Assembly (NCBI RefSeq): GCF_001685355.1
Contig: NZ_CP016438.1
Location: 3,286,001-3,350,000, forward strand
Length of the DNA: 64,000 bases
Source: Streptomyces lincolnensis
GTDB taxonomy: Bacteria > Actinomycetota > Actinomycetes > Streptomycetales > Streptomycetaceae
Direction of reading: 5' to 3'
In this document: positions 16,068 through 24,728 of the stretch, piece after piece
Numbering within the stretch: position 1 is the first letter of the stretch
How the letters are laid out: each line of letters begins with the position of its first letter
Translations under genes and position numbers: made by a program
Notes under the pieces: generated by a model
Seen by the model: the letters and a program-made list of their open reading frames with translations, nothing else
What the model was told of the DNA's origin: nothing
Database searches by the model: none

Positions 16068-17120
16068 ATGGAATGGCTGACGATCGGTGCCTTCGCGAAG
16101 GCGTCCCGGCTCTCGCCCAAGGCATTGCGGCTGTACGACGACCTGGACCTGCTGCGTCCGGCACGCGTGGACCCGGACACGGGCTACCGCTACTACACGC
16201 CGGCCCAGCTGGAACGGGCCCGGCTGGTGGCGTGGCTGCGGCGGCTGGGGATGCCGCTGGCCCGGATCCGCGAGGTGTGCGCGCTCGGACCGGCGGCCGC
16301 CGCCGGGGAGATCCGCGCCTACTGGGCCCGCGTCGAGGCGGAGACGGCCGTACGGCGGGACCTCGCCGCGTTCCTCGTCGACCAGTTGACGGCGGCACCG
16401 GGGAAGGACACCACCATGCTCGAACTGCGCTACCACGCCCACTCCGACCGGGGCCTGGTCCGGCCCCACAACCAGGACACGGCCTACGCGGGCGCCCGGC
16501 TCCTCGCGGTCGCGGACGGCTTCGGCCCGGCGGGCGCGCCCGCGAGCGGTGCGGCCGTGGAGGCGCTGCGGTTCCTGGACACGGAGGAGGTCCCGGCCGG
16601 CAACGTCCTCGATCTCCTGGCGGACGCGGTGCACGGGGCGGCCGAGGCGGTGCGGGACCTGGCCGGCGGCGCCGGGGAGAACGGCACGACCCTGACCGCC
16701 CTGCTGTGGACCGGCTCCCGGCTCGCCCTGGTCCACATCGGCGACTGCCGCGCGTATCTGCTCCGCGACGGCGCCCTGTTCCGCATCACCCACGACCACA
16801 CGGTGGTCCAGTCGATGGTCGACGAGGGGCGCCTGACGTCCGAGGAGGCGCTGTCCCATCCCCAACGGGCCCTGCTGTTCAAGGCGTTGACGACGGGCGC
16901 CCCGGATCTGCGGTTGCAGGACACCGCACCCGGCGACCGCTACCTGCTGTGCTCCGACGGCCTCTCCCGCGTCGTACCCGACGACACCGTCCGCGACCTC
17001 CTCACCGCCGCCCCCTCCCCCGACACGGCCGTCCGCCACCTGGTGACCGCCGCGAACACGGCCGGCGGTCCGGACAACGTCAGCTGTGTGGTGGCGGACG
17101 TGGTGGAGAGGACGGTCTAG
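16068..17120 (+). CDS. MerR-type regulator fused to PP2C phosphatase
   Basis: 350 residues, two domains. Residues 3-72 are a MerR winged helix (LTIGAFAKASRLSPKALRLYDDLDLLRPARVDP, split by a turn, then GYRYYTPAQLERARL). A short helix follows, then from about residue 118 a complete PP2C Ser/Thr phosphatase: HSDRGLVRPHNQD, LLAVADGFGP, VHIGDCRAYLLRDG, LLCSDGLSR and GGPDNVSCVVADV, keeping the metal-binding aspartates. Start ATG 16068 has a GGGAGGGG ribosome site. The fusion ties a DNA-binding switch to a protein phosphatase in one chain. The gene converges on the FadR-type gene and shares CTAG with it, a 4-base overlap of stops. Confidence 0.9.
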   Translation: MEWLTIGAFAKASRLSPKALRLYDDLDLLRPARVDPDTGYRYYTPAQLERARLVAWLRRLGMPLARIREVCALGPAAAAGEIRAYWARVEAETAVRRDLAAFLVDQLTAAPGKDTTMLELRYHAHSDRGLVRPHNQDTAYAGARLLAVADGFGPAGAPASGAAVEALRFLDTEEVPAGNVLDLLADAVHGAAEAVRDLAGGAGENGTTLTALLWTGSRLALVHIGDCRAYLLRDGALFRITHDHTVVQSMVDEGRLTSEEALSHPQRALLFKALTTGAPDLRLQDTAPGDRYLLCSDGLSRVVPDDTVRDLLTAAPSPDTAVRHLVTAANTAGGPDNVSCVVADVVERTV

Positions 17121-17827
17121 TCGGTCTGGTCCTCCGGCTCCCAGTCCAGCAACCGCACCTTCGCGACCGTACGGACATGGCGGCGCATGGCGGTGGCCGC
17201 CTGGCCGGGGCGGCGGTCGGCGATGGCGTCGAGGATGGCCTGGTGCTGGCCGAGGGAGCGGCTGGGGCGGCCGGGCTGGCGGAGCGACTCGGTGCGGCTC
17301 TCGGCGATCTGGTCGGCGATGGAGCGCATGAACTCGGCGAGGAGGCTGCTGTGGGCGGCGGCGGTGACGGCCGCGTGGAAGAGGCGGTCGCCCTCGACGC
17401 CGTGACCGTCCCGCTCGATCTCCTCGGCCATGTGCGCGAGCGCGCTCCGCATCGCGGCGAGGTCCTCGTCGGTGCGGCGCTCGGCGGCCAGTTCGGCGAG
17501 CTTGGTCTCCAGGGCCTCGCGGGCCTCCAGCACGTCGGGAAGGCGCCGACGGCGTTCGACCATCCGCTCGACCGGCTCGACGTCGAGGCTGTCGCGGACC
17601 AGATAGGTGCCCCCGCCGTGCCGCGCCTCCACCAGCCCCTGCACCTCAAGGACGACGATCGCCTGCTTGACCGAGGCCCGGCTGACGCCGAGGCGCTGGG
17701 CGAGGTCGCGTTCCGGTGGAAGACGGTCACCGGCCTTCAGACCGCCCTCGGCGACGTACTGCCGCAGCCGGTCCAGCACCTGCTCGTACAGGCGCTGTTT
17801 GGTCATGGGGCGCAGGGCGTCGGTCAC
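17117..17827 (-). CDS. FadR/GntR-family regulator of the malonate locus
   Basis: 236 residues. GntR-type winged helix at the N-terminus (GLKAGDRLPPERDLAQRLG, VSRASVKQAIVVLEVQGLVE) and an all-helical FCD ligand domain with metal-site-type His residues (RLFHAAVTAAAH, HQAILDAI, RRHVRTVAKV). GTG 17827 has GAGGGGG five bases upstream. It is divergent from the malonate carrier gene, and the spacer carries a 20-bp inverted repeat that is its probable operator. By analogy with MatR/MdcY-type regulators it should repress the carrier-synthetase-carboxyltransferase operon until malonate or a derived ester is present. Confidence 0.85.
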   Translation of the reverse strand: MTDALRPMTKQRLYEQVLDRLRQYVAEGGLKAGDRLPPERDLAQRLGVSRASVKQAIVVLEVQGLVEARHGGGTYLVRDSLDVEPVERMVERRRRLPDVLEAREALETKLAELAAERRTDEDLAAMRSALAHMAEEIERDGHGVEGDRLFHAAVTAAAHSSLLAEFMRSIADQIAESRTESLRQPGRPSRSLGQHQAILDAIADRRPGQAATAMRRHVRTVAKVRLLDWEPEDQTD

Positions 17828-17868
17828 GGGATCCCCCTCTCGTCGGGAGCGTAACACCGGGCCCCACG

Positions 17869-17973
17869 GTGGCCGAGTGGCTGAGCCAATTTCTGCGCGA
17901 CCCCTTGACTGGATCGCGCCGCGCGCCCACGCTAACCAGCCAACCGACCTAAGTGGCTCAGCCACTCGGCCAC
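17869..17973. promoter_or_regulatory. Twin operator: 20-bp inverted repeat in divergent promoter
   Basis: Arms 17869-17888 and 17954-17973 are perfect reverse complements separated by 65 bases. Each arm contains its own near-palindrome, TGGCTgAGCCA or TGGCTcAGCCA, the size of a GntR-family half-site pair. Two bound dimers could bridge the divergent promoters. Placement between the FadR-type gene and the carrier gene makes autoregulation plus operon repression the simplest reading. Confidence 0.7.
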
Positions 17974-18043
17974 TGCACGCGGCGGCCGCCCTGCCCCCGC
18001 GCCACCCACACAACCGCTCCGGGACCCAAAGACGGGAGCCCGT

Positions 18044-19402
18044 ATGTCCCCCGAACTCATCTCGATCCTCGTCCTCGTCGTGGTGTTCGTCATCGCCACC
18101 ACCCGTTCCGTCAACATGGGCGCGCTGGCCTTCGCCGCCGCCTTCGCGGTGGGCGAGCTCGTCGCCGACCTCGACGCGGACGGCATCTTCGCCGGTTTCC
18201 CCGGCGACCTGTTCGTCGTCCTCGTCGGCGTCACCTACCTCTTCGCCATCGCCCGGGCCAACGGCACCACCGACTGGCTGGTGCACGCCTCCATCCGGCT
18301 CGTCCGGGGGCGCGTGGCGCTGATCCCCTGGGTGATGTTCTTCCTCACCGGCGCGCTCACGGCGATCGGCGCGGTCAGCCCGGCCGCCGTCGCGATCGTC
18401 GCGCCGATCGCGCTCAGCTTCGCCTCCCGCTACGGGATCAGCCCGCTCCTGATGGGCGCGATGGTGGTGCACGGCGCCCAGGGCGGCGGCTTCTCCCCGA
18501 TCAGCATCTACGGCACGATCGTCAACGGCATCGTCGAGCGCGAGAACCTCCCCGGCAACGAGATCGCCCTCTTCCTCGCCTCCCTGTTCGCCAACATCGT
18601 CATCGCGGGAGTCGTCTTCGTCCTGTTCGGCGGACGCAGGCTGTGGGCGCAGGGCGCGGTCGCGGTGGACGAGGAGCCGGGCGGCACGCCGGACGCGGGC
18701 ACGGGAACCGCCGGCCCCACCCCGGCCGAGAACACCGACGGCACCGGCCCGAGCCCCACCGGCACCGCCGTGATCACCCGCCCCGACGCCCCCGACACCA
18801 CCCGTCTCAACCCGGCCCGGACCGCCACCCTCACCGCGCTGGTCGCCCTCGTCGTCGCCGTGCTCGCCTTCGACCTGGACGCCGGACTGACCGCGATCAC
18901 CCTCGCCGTCCTGCTGAGCACCGCCTGGCCGGAGGACAGCCGCAAGGCCGTCGGCCAGATCGCCTGGTCGACGGTGCTGCTGATCTGCGGTGTCCTGACG
19001 TACGTCGGCGTCCTGGACCAGATGGGCACCATCAAGTGGGCCGGCGAGGGCGTCGGCGGCATCGGCGTACCGCTGCTGGCGGCGGTGCTGCTCTGCTACA
19101 TCGGCGCGATCGTCTCGGCGTTCGCCTCCTCCGTGGGGATCATGGGCGCGCTGATCCCGCTCGCCGTGCCGTTCCTCGCGCAGGGCGAGATCGGCGCGGT
19201 CGGCATGGTGGCCGCGCTCGCGGTGTCGGCGACCGTGGTGGACGTGAGCCCCTTCTCCACGAACGGCGCACTCGTCCTGGCCGCGGCACCGGACGTCGAC
19301 CGCGAGCGTTTCTTCCGGCAGTTGATGATCTACGGAGGCATCGTGGTGGCGGTGGTCCCCGCGGTGGCGTGGCTGGTGATGGTGGTACCGGGCTGGGGGT
19401 AG
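18044..19402 (+). CDS. MatC-like dicarboxylate/malonate carrier
   Basis: 452-residue permease of the ion-transporter superfamily. About 10-12 hydrophobic helices, two of them bearing the twin reentrant motifs expected for this fold (LTAIGAVSPAAVAIVAPIAL; VSAFASSVGIMGALIPLAVPF), and the helical N-terminal MatC domain starting MSPELISILVLVVVF. A hydrophilic Pro/Thr/Ala-rich loop (about 205-255) separates the halves. GGGAG precedes ATG 18044. It sits between the FadR-type operator and malonyl-CoA synthetase, so malonate uptake is the likely task. Confidence 0.82.
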   Translation: MSPELISILVLVVVFVIATTRSVNMGALAFAAAFAVGELVADLDADGIFAGFPGDLFVVLVGVTYLFAIARANGTTDWLVHASIRLVRGRVALIPWVMFFLTGALTAIGAVSPAAVAIVAPIALSFASRYGISPLLMGAMVVHGAQGGGFSPISIYGTIVNGIVERENLPGNEIALFLASLFANIVIAGVVFVLFGGRRLWAQGAVAVDEEPGGTPDAGTGTAGPTPAENTDGTGPSPTGTAVITRPDAPDTTRLNPARTATLTALVALVVAVLAFDLDAGLTAITLAVLLSTAWPEDSRKAVGQIAWSTVLLICGVLTYVGVLDQMGTIKWAGEGVGGIGVPLLAAVLLCYIGAIVSAFASSVGIMGALIPLAVPFLAQGEIGAVGMVAALAVSATVVDVSPFSTNGALVLAAAPDVDRERFFRQLMIYGGIVVAVVPAVAWLVMVVPGWG

Positions 19403-19454
19403 GACCGCAGACGGCAGCAGGCAACGACAGCGAACAGTTGAAGGAGTACGACGC

Positions 19455-20900
19455 GTGTCCTCTCTCTTCCCGGCCCTGACCGAGGGCCCGGCCGACCGGC
19501 CGGCCCTGCGTTTCGGCGACCGCTCCCTGACGTACGGCGACCTCGGCGCCGCCGCCGGTGCCCTCGCGGCGCGGATCGGCGGGGCGGACAGAGTGGCCGT
19601 CTGGGCGACCCCGGCGCTGGAGACCGCCGTCGCGGTGGTGGCGGCGCTGGAGGCCGGTGTCGCCGCCGTGCCGCTCAACCCGAAGTCCGGGGAGAAGGAA
19701 CTCGGGCACATCCTGGCGGACAGCGCGCCCTCGGTGGTACTGGCCGCTCCGCGAGACGAACTCCCGCCCCCACTGGCGGAGTTGGAGCGCATCGACGTCG
19801 ACGTACGGGCCACCGGACCCGCCGCCGGGGGACGGGCGTCCGAGGACGACCCCGCCCTCGTCGTCTACACCTCCGGCACCACCGGCCCGCCCAAGGGCGC
19901 GGTCATCCCGCGCCGGGCGGTCACCTCGACCCTGGACGCGCTCGCCGACGCCTGGCAGTGGACCGGCGACGACGTCCTCGTGCACGGGCTGCCGCTGTTC
20001 CATGTGCACGGGCTGGTGCTGGGCATCCTGGGCCCGCTGCGGCGCGGCGGCTCGGTGCGCCACCTGGGCAGGTTCAGCACCGAGGGGGTGGCGCGGGAGC
20101 TGAACGACGGGGCGACCATGCTGTTCGGCGTCCCGACGATGTACCACCGCATCGCGCAGACCCTGCCCGAGGACCCGGAGCTGGCCAAGGCGCTGGGCCG
20201 GGCCCGGCTGCTGGTCTCCGGCTCCGCCGCGCTGCCCGTCCACGACCACGAGCGCATCGCGGCCGCGACCGGCCGCCGGGTGATCGAGCGCTACGGCATG
20301 ACGGAGACGCTGATGAACACCAGCGTCCGCGCGGACGGCGAGGCGCGCGCCGGAACGGTCGGCGTGCCGCTGCCCGGGGTGGAGGTCCGGCTCGTGGAGG
20401 AGGACGGGTCGCCGGTCGCGTCGTACGACGGCGAGACGGTGGGCGAGATCCAGGTGCGCGGGCCGAACCTGTTCACCGAGTACCTCAACCGGCCCGACGC
20501 CACGGCCGCCGCGTTCACCGCCGACGGCTGGTTCCGCACCGGCGACATGGCGGTGCGGGATCCCGACGGGTACGTCCGGATCGTCGGCCGGAAGGCCACC
20601 GACCTGATCAAGAGCGGGGGGTACAAGATCGGGGCGGGCGAGATCGAGAACGCCCTCCTCGAACACCCGGGGGTGCGGGAGGCCGCGGTCACCGGGGAGC
20701 CGGACCCCGACCTCGGTGAGCGGATCGTGGCGTGGGTGGTCCCGGCCGACCCGCAATCCCCGCCCGGCATCGAGGAGTTGGCCGACCACGTGGCCCGCCG
20801 CCTCGCCCCGCACAAGCGGCCCCGCGTCGTCCACCACATCTCCGCGCTTCCCCGCAACGACATGGGGAAGATCATGAAGCGGGCGCTGAGCCATGACTGA
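19455..20900 (+). CDS. matB: Malonyl-CoA synthetase
   Basis: 481-residue acyl-CoA synthetase of the ANL superfamily. The P-loop-like motif VVYTSGTTGPPKGAVIPRRA, A5 YGMTET, A7 GWFRTGDMAVRDPDGYVRIVGR (broken at 20 residues: GWFRTGDMAV / GYVRIVGR), hinge DLIKSGGYKIGAGEIE and the C-terminal catalytic lysine in NDMGKIMKRAL are all present. Length, termini and neighbours match the biochemically characterised S. coelicolor MatB (SCO2444), which makes malonyl- and methylmalonyl-CoA from the free diacids. The GTG start has AAGGAG 8 bases upstream. It supplies extender units; its stop overlaps the next gene by 8 bases. Confidence 0.9.
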   Translation: MSSLFPALTEGPADRPALRFGDRSLTYGDLGAAAGALAARIGGADRVAVWATPALETAVAVVAALEAGVAAVPLNPKSGEKELGHILADSAPSVVLAAPRDELPPPLAELERIDVDVRATGPAAGGRASEDDPALVVYTSGTTGPPKGAVIPRRAVTSTLDALADAWQWTGDDVLVHGLPLFHVHGLVLGILGPLRRGGSVRHLGRFSTEGVARELNDGATMLFGVPTMYHRIAQTLPEDPELAKALGRARLLVSGSAALPVHDHERIAAATGRRVIERYGMTETLMNTSVRADGEARAGTVGVPLPGVEVRLVEEDGSPVASYDGETVGEIQVRGPNLFTEYLNRPDATAAAFTADGWFRTGDMAVRDPDGYVRIVGRKATDLIKSGGYKIGAGEIENALLEHPGVREAAVTGEPDPDLGERIVAWVVPADPQSPPGIEELADHVARRLAPHKRPRVVHHISALPRNDMGKIMKRALSHD

Positions 20901-22467
20901 ACGCCCCACCGCCCGCGAAGTCCTCGCCCTGATCGCCGACGACTTCACCGAACTCCCGTACCCGGCGAAGGACTCCGCCCCCGACGGCCCGCTCGCCTGG
21001 CAGGGCTACGACGCCTCGCGCGCCCGCGCCGCCGAGCGCACCGGGGAGACGGAGTCCGTCGTCTGCGGCACCGCGCACGTCGAGGGCACCCGTGCGGTGC
21101 TGATCGCCTTCGAGTTCGGCTTCCTCGGCGGTTCCCTCGGCGAGCGCACCGGCGACCGGCTGGAGGCGGCGTACACCCACGCCCGCGAACACCGCCTGCC
21201 CGTCGTCCCGTTGGTCGCCACCGGCGGCAGCCGCATGCAGGAGGGCATGCTCGCCCTGACCCAACTCCAGCGCGTGGCCCGGCAGTCCGCCCTCACCCGC
21301 GAGGCGGGCCTCCCCCAGATCTCCGTCCTGCGCGACCCGACCACCGGCGGCGGCTGGGCCACGCTGGGCGCGGGCGCCGACGTGATCCTCGCCCTCCCCG
21401 GCGCCCAGGTCGGCTTCGCCGGCTCCCGCGTCCGCCCGCCGGACGCGGACCCGGCGGCGTACACGGCGGAGGCCCAGCTGGCGGCGGGCGCGGTGGACGC
21501 GGTGGTGCCTCCGGCGGACCTACGGGGGACGCTGGGACGGTGGCTGCGGCTGCTGACGGGCGGCACGGGGGCCGCTCCGGAGCCCGGCGAGCCCGGCGCG
21601 ACCGAAGCGCCGACGCGTGCCACCACCGGCCCGGGCGGCGGGAGGTCGGCGGCCCGGGCCCCCGGAGGACCCGGCACCGCCGCGGCACCGGCGCCTCCGG
21701 CTGGCGAAGAATCCGCGGGAGAGCCGGCCCGGTCCCCCCGGGACGCCACCGGACAGGGGCCCGTGGCTCCGGTGCCCACGGCGGCCCGCCCCGCCCCCGT
21801 CCCCGCCCCTCTGGGCGCCTCCGCTCTCCCCGCCACCGGCTGGGACGCCGTCCAGCGCGCCCGCTCCCCCCGGCGCCCCCGCGCCGAGGCCTACCTGGAC
21901 GCCTACTTCGCCGACCGCCTCGCGATCAGCGGTGACCGCTGCGGCGGCACGGATCCCGGGGGGATGCTGTGCGGGTTCGGCGAGCGCGAGGGCCGTACGA
22001 TCGCCTACGCCGCCCAGACCGGCACCCCGACCCGTCCCGCCGGCTACCGCACCGCCGCCCGGCTGATCCGGCTCGCGGGCCGACTCGGGATCCCCGTGCT
22101 CACCCTGGTGGACACGCCCGGCGCGGCGAACGACGCCGAGGCTGAGCGGCAGGGCGCCGGCGCGGCGATCGCGGACGTGTTCGGCGCGGTGGCCACCGCG
22201 CGCACCCCCGTGACCACCCTGGTCATCGGCGAAGGCGGCTCGGGAGGCGCCCTGGCCCTGGCCGCCCCCGGCAACACCTGGGCCACACCGGACAGCTACT
22301 TCTCCGTCATCGCACCCGAGCTCGCGGCCGCGATCCTCAAGCGGCCTCCGGAGGAGGTGGAGGCGACGGCGGACCAACTGCGTATCCGTCCACAGGATTT
22401 GATGGAACTCGAAGTGATCCGAAAAGGGGATCAACCGTTCCCTGGAACAGGTGATCGTCGCTCCTGA
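20893..22467 (+). CDS. Fused beta/alpha carboxyltransferase-like enzyme
   Basis: 524 residues. Two crotonase-fold carboxyltransferase halves are joined in one chain: the N-half (about 1-215) has LIAFEFGFLGGSLGERTGDRLEAA in two runs and GGSRMQEGMLAL; the C-half (about 320-524) has LVDTPGAANDAEAERQGAGAAI and VIGEGGSGGALALA. An Ala/Pro/Gly-rich linker of about 100 residues separates them. Beta then alpha order matches ACC or malonate decarboxylase carboxyltransferases. No biotin carrier or biotin carboxylase gene is present here. In a malonate locus it may act as a malonyl decarboxylase-type enzyme or as part of an acyl-CoA carboxylase; sequence alone does not decide. It overlaps matB by 8 bases (ATGACTGA). 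Confidence 0.8.
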   Translation: MTERPTAREVLALIADDFTELPYPAKDSAPDGPLAWQGYDASRARAAERTGETESVVCGTAHVEGTRAVLIAFEFGFLGGSLGERTGDRLEAAYTHAREHRLPVVPLVATGGSRMQEGMLALTQLQRVARQSALTREAGLPQISVLRDPTTGGGWATLGAGADVILALPGAQVGFAGSRVRPPDADPAAYTAEAQLAAGAVDAVVPPADLRGTLGRWLRLLTGGTGAAPEPGEPGATEAPTRATTGPGGGRSAARAPGGPGTAAAPAPPAGEESAGEPARSPRDATGQGPVAPVPTAARPAPVPAPLGASALPATGWDAVQRARSPRRPRAEAYLDAYFADRLAISGDRCGGTDPGGMLCGFGEREGRTIAYAAQTGTPTRPAGYRTAARLIRLAGRLGIPVLTLVDTPGAANDAEAERQGAGAAIADVFGAVATARTPVTTLVIGEGGSGGALALAAPGNTWATPDSYFSVIAPELAAAILKRPPEEVEATADQLRIRPQDLMELEVIRKGDQPFPGTGDRRS

Positions 22468-22641
22468 GATCGTCCGGCAACGGCTGGCTCGTCCGACGGC
22501 AGACAGAGCACGAAACGCGGCGCAGTCTCCCCGTCCCAGGGAAGCGGTGCCGCCGCGAAACCGGGACAACTCTTCCTGCCGTCCGGAACAATGAACGGGC
22601 TCGGTTCCACGGGCTCGGTTCCACCGGACGACGGGGGCATC

Positions 22642-22959
22642 ATGGAAGGCTTGGTCGAGTTCAAGACCGGTGACGGTGCGGTGATCGCGGTCGAGGCCGC
22701 CGACGACGTGACGGGTTCCCGTCTCGTTTCCCGCGACGGCACGGTGCAGGCGGCCCGCACCTTCGAGAACGCCCTCGACGGGGTGCGTTCTGCGGCCGAG
22801 GCGGCGCTGAGGGTGTTCCGGGACGGTGCGCTCCAACCGGACGGCGTGGAGATCGAGTTCGGCGTGAAGCTGTCCGCCGAGGCGGGCGCGATCATCGCCA
22901 AGGGCACCGCCGAGGGCCATCTGGTCGTCAAGCTCACCTGGACCCCGGCCAGGTCATGA
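22642..22959 (+). CDS. Trypsin-co-occurring domain protein (trypco1/CU044_2847 type)
   Basis: 105 residues. MEGLVEFKTGDGAVIAVEA at the start, a central amphipathic helix (TFENALDGVRSAAEAAL) and the ending VEIEFGVKLSAEAGAII...GHLVVKLTW, the recognisable trypco1 pattern. This domain was described as an effector-associated adaptor linked to trypsin-like proteases in bacterial NTP-dependent conflict systems. The next gene, a trypsin-like protease, overlaps it by 4 bases (ATGA), fitting that pairing. ATG 22642 follows a G-rich site; the frame is open about 50 bases further up but with poorer context. Confidence 0.8.
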   Translation: MEGLVEFKTGDGAVIAVEAADDVTGSRLVSRDGTVQAARTFENALDGVRSAAEAALRVFRDGALQPDGVEIEFGVKLSAEAGAIIAKGTAEGHLVVKLTWTPARS

Positions 22960-24692
22960 GCGGCGCCGAGTGGCACGCCCGCGTCGAGTGTGCGGGCGAG
23001 GTGGCCGGCGCGGGCTTCCTGGTGGCCCCCGGCACCGTGCTGACCTGCGCCCATGTGGCGCTCGACCGTGGTCCGCTCACCGTGTCCTTCCCGCAGCGCC
23101 CGGGGTCCCCCGCCGTCCCGGCCCGCGTCGTCGCGCACGGCGACTGGGCGGGTGGCCCCGCCGACCCGGGCGACCTGGCCGTCCTGGAGCTGGCCGAGGA
23201 GGTCGCCATCGCCCCGGCCGCGCTGGCGCCGGCTGTCACCGCGCACGGCGAGCGCAAGCTCGTCGCGTACGGCTTCCCGGCCGGCTGGGACGAGGGCACG
23301 CTCGCCGAGTACCGCACCACGGGTCCGGTGCTGGTCGGCGGCGAGTGGATTCAGCTGGAGGCGTGGAGCGGGTACGGCCAGCCGCTCGTCGCCGGTTTCA
23401 GCGGCGCCGCCGTCACTCTGGTCGAGACCGGCGAGGTCGTCGGCATGGTCACGGCGGCGGCCGGCGCGAAGGGAGTCCTGTCGGGCCGGATGATGCCGAC
23501 GGACGTCATCGAGCGCCACTGGCCCGGTCTGGCAGGCCTCGTCCCGGCCTCGGGCAGCGCCCCCGCCGCCCGGCGGCGGCTGCGCGGACTCGTGGAGCAG
23601 GCGGTGCGCGCGGGCCTGGACTGCGATCCCGTACGGCTCTACTCCGACGCGGCCGGCGAACTCGACCCGCCGCCCCCGCCCGAGGGGTTCGACTCCCTGT
23701 GGTCGGCGGCATGGTTCGTACAGGGCGAGCTGGACGACCCGGAGACGGCGACGCGTTTCGCGGACCGCCTGGAGAGCCTCCTCGCCACACCCGCCGTGCA
23801 CCGGAGCACGGCACGGCCCGACTGGGCGCCCATCCTGATCGAGCTCGGGCACAGTGGCGCGGGCGAGGATCTGGTCCGCGTGGAGGTGTCGGCGTACAGC
23901 GGGGGCCGCCGCCACCCGGTCGCCTCCGACACCGTGCCGCACACCCGGCTGCGGGCCTGCGTCCAGGACGGCATCGAGGCGGCGTTCTGCCGACTGACTC
24001 CCGGCGCCGAAGAGTTGATCGCGTTCGTGCTGCCCCGTGACTGGCTCGACTGGCCGGTGGACCGCTGGGAGAGCGATGCCGAGGACGACACCCCGCTCGG
24101 TCTCGCCCTGCCGGTCGTCGTCACCGACCACGTACGGCGCAGGGCCCGCACCCGGCACGCCCTGACCCGCGCCTGGAACCGGCTCGACTCCCGCACCGGC
24201 GCCAGCGTGCACCGGGTCGCGTGCGGCCGTCCAGGTCAGCCGAGCGAACTGCGGCTGGCCCTGCTCGAGTCGGAGCACTGCCTCGCGGGCTTCGCCACCG
24301 CCCCGGACGCGGCCCGCACCAGCGAGCACTTCAAGACGTCGCTCACCGCCCCGGCTCCGGTGATCGTGTGGTCGCGCCGGGGCTGCGGGGAGCCGGACGG
24401 CTGCGGGGACGACTGCCCGGGCACGGCGTTCCTGGACGAACTCGACGCCCACGTCTCCCGCATACCGCCCGCCGAACTCCCGCGCACCGTCCTCACCCTG
24501 CGCCGGAAGGCCGAGGCGAAGGACGGGCACTGGGCGCGGGACATCCAGCTCCTGTGGGACGACCCACGCTGCTTCACCGACCCGCACGAGGAAGTGGCGC
24601 ACCTGCGGTCACCCGTGGCACGGAGCGCCCCCCGCCCGGCTGTCCAGCACGCCCAACTCCCCCTCGGCGATGCCCGGTTCACCGTCGCTTGA
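22956..24692 (+). CDS. Trypsin-like protease with VMAP-type C-terminal domain
   Basis: 578 residues, no signal peptide, hence cytoplasmic. The N-terminal 200 residues form a trypsin-fold peptidase with a full triad: His33 (LTCAHVAL), Asp73 (GDLAVLEL) and Ser149 (GFSGAAV). The rest matches the VMAP C-terminal region: helical middle, beta strands with LIELGHSGAGEDLVRVEVSAY (two runs), then the signature LIAFVLPRDWLDWPVDRWE and late VIVWSRRGC and Cys-rich GCGEPDGCGDDCPG segments. VMAP proteins are the third member of vWA-MoxR-VMAP ternary systems, with protease or other effectors at the N-terminus. It is overlapped by the trypco1 gene and followed 36 bases later by the MoxR ATPase. Confidence 0.82.
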   Translation: MSGAEWHARVECAGEVAGAGFLVAPGTVLTCAHVALDRGPLTVSFPQRPGSPAVPARVVAHGDWAGGPADPGDLAVLELAEEVAIAPAALAPAVTAHGERKLVAYGFPAGWDEGTLAEYRTTGPVLVGGEWIQLEAWSGYGQPLVAGFSGAAVTLVETGEVVGMVTAAAGAKGVLSGRMMPTDVIERHWPGLAGLVPASGSAPAARRRLRGLVEQAVRAGLDCDPVRLYSDAAGELDPPPPPEGFDSLWSAAWFVQGELDDPETATRFADRLESLLATPAVHRSTARPDWAPILIELGHSGAGEDLVRVEVSAYSGGRRHPVASDTVPHTRLRACVQDGIEAAFCRLTPGAEELIAFVLPRDWLDWPVDRWESDAEDDTPLGLALPVVVTDHVRRRARTRHALTRAWNRLDSRTGASVHRVACGRPGQPSELRLALLESEHCLAGFATAPDAARTSEHFKTSLTAPAPVIVWSRRGCGEPDGCGDDCPGTAFLDELDAHVSRIPPAELPRTVLTLRRKAEAKDGHWARDIQLLWDDPRCFTDPHEEVAHLRSPVARSAPRPAVQHAQLPLGDARFTVA

Positions 24693-24728
24693 GACCGTCC
24701 GTCCGCCCCGAGACCGGAGACCCGCACC

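Noticed and set aside
17117..19813. A 898-codon minus-strand frame running through the carrier gene
   Set aside because: Only its last 236 codons encode the FadR-type regulator, with a clear GTG and ribosome site at 17827; the rest is antisense to matC/matB.
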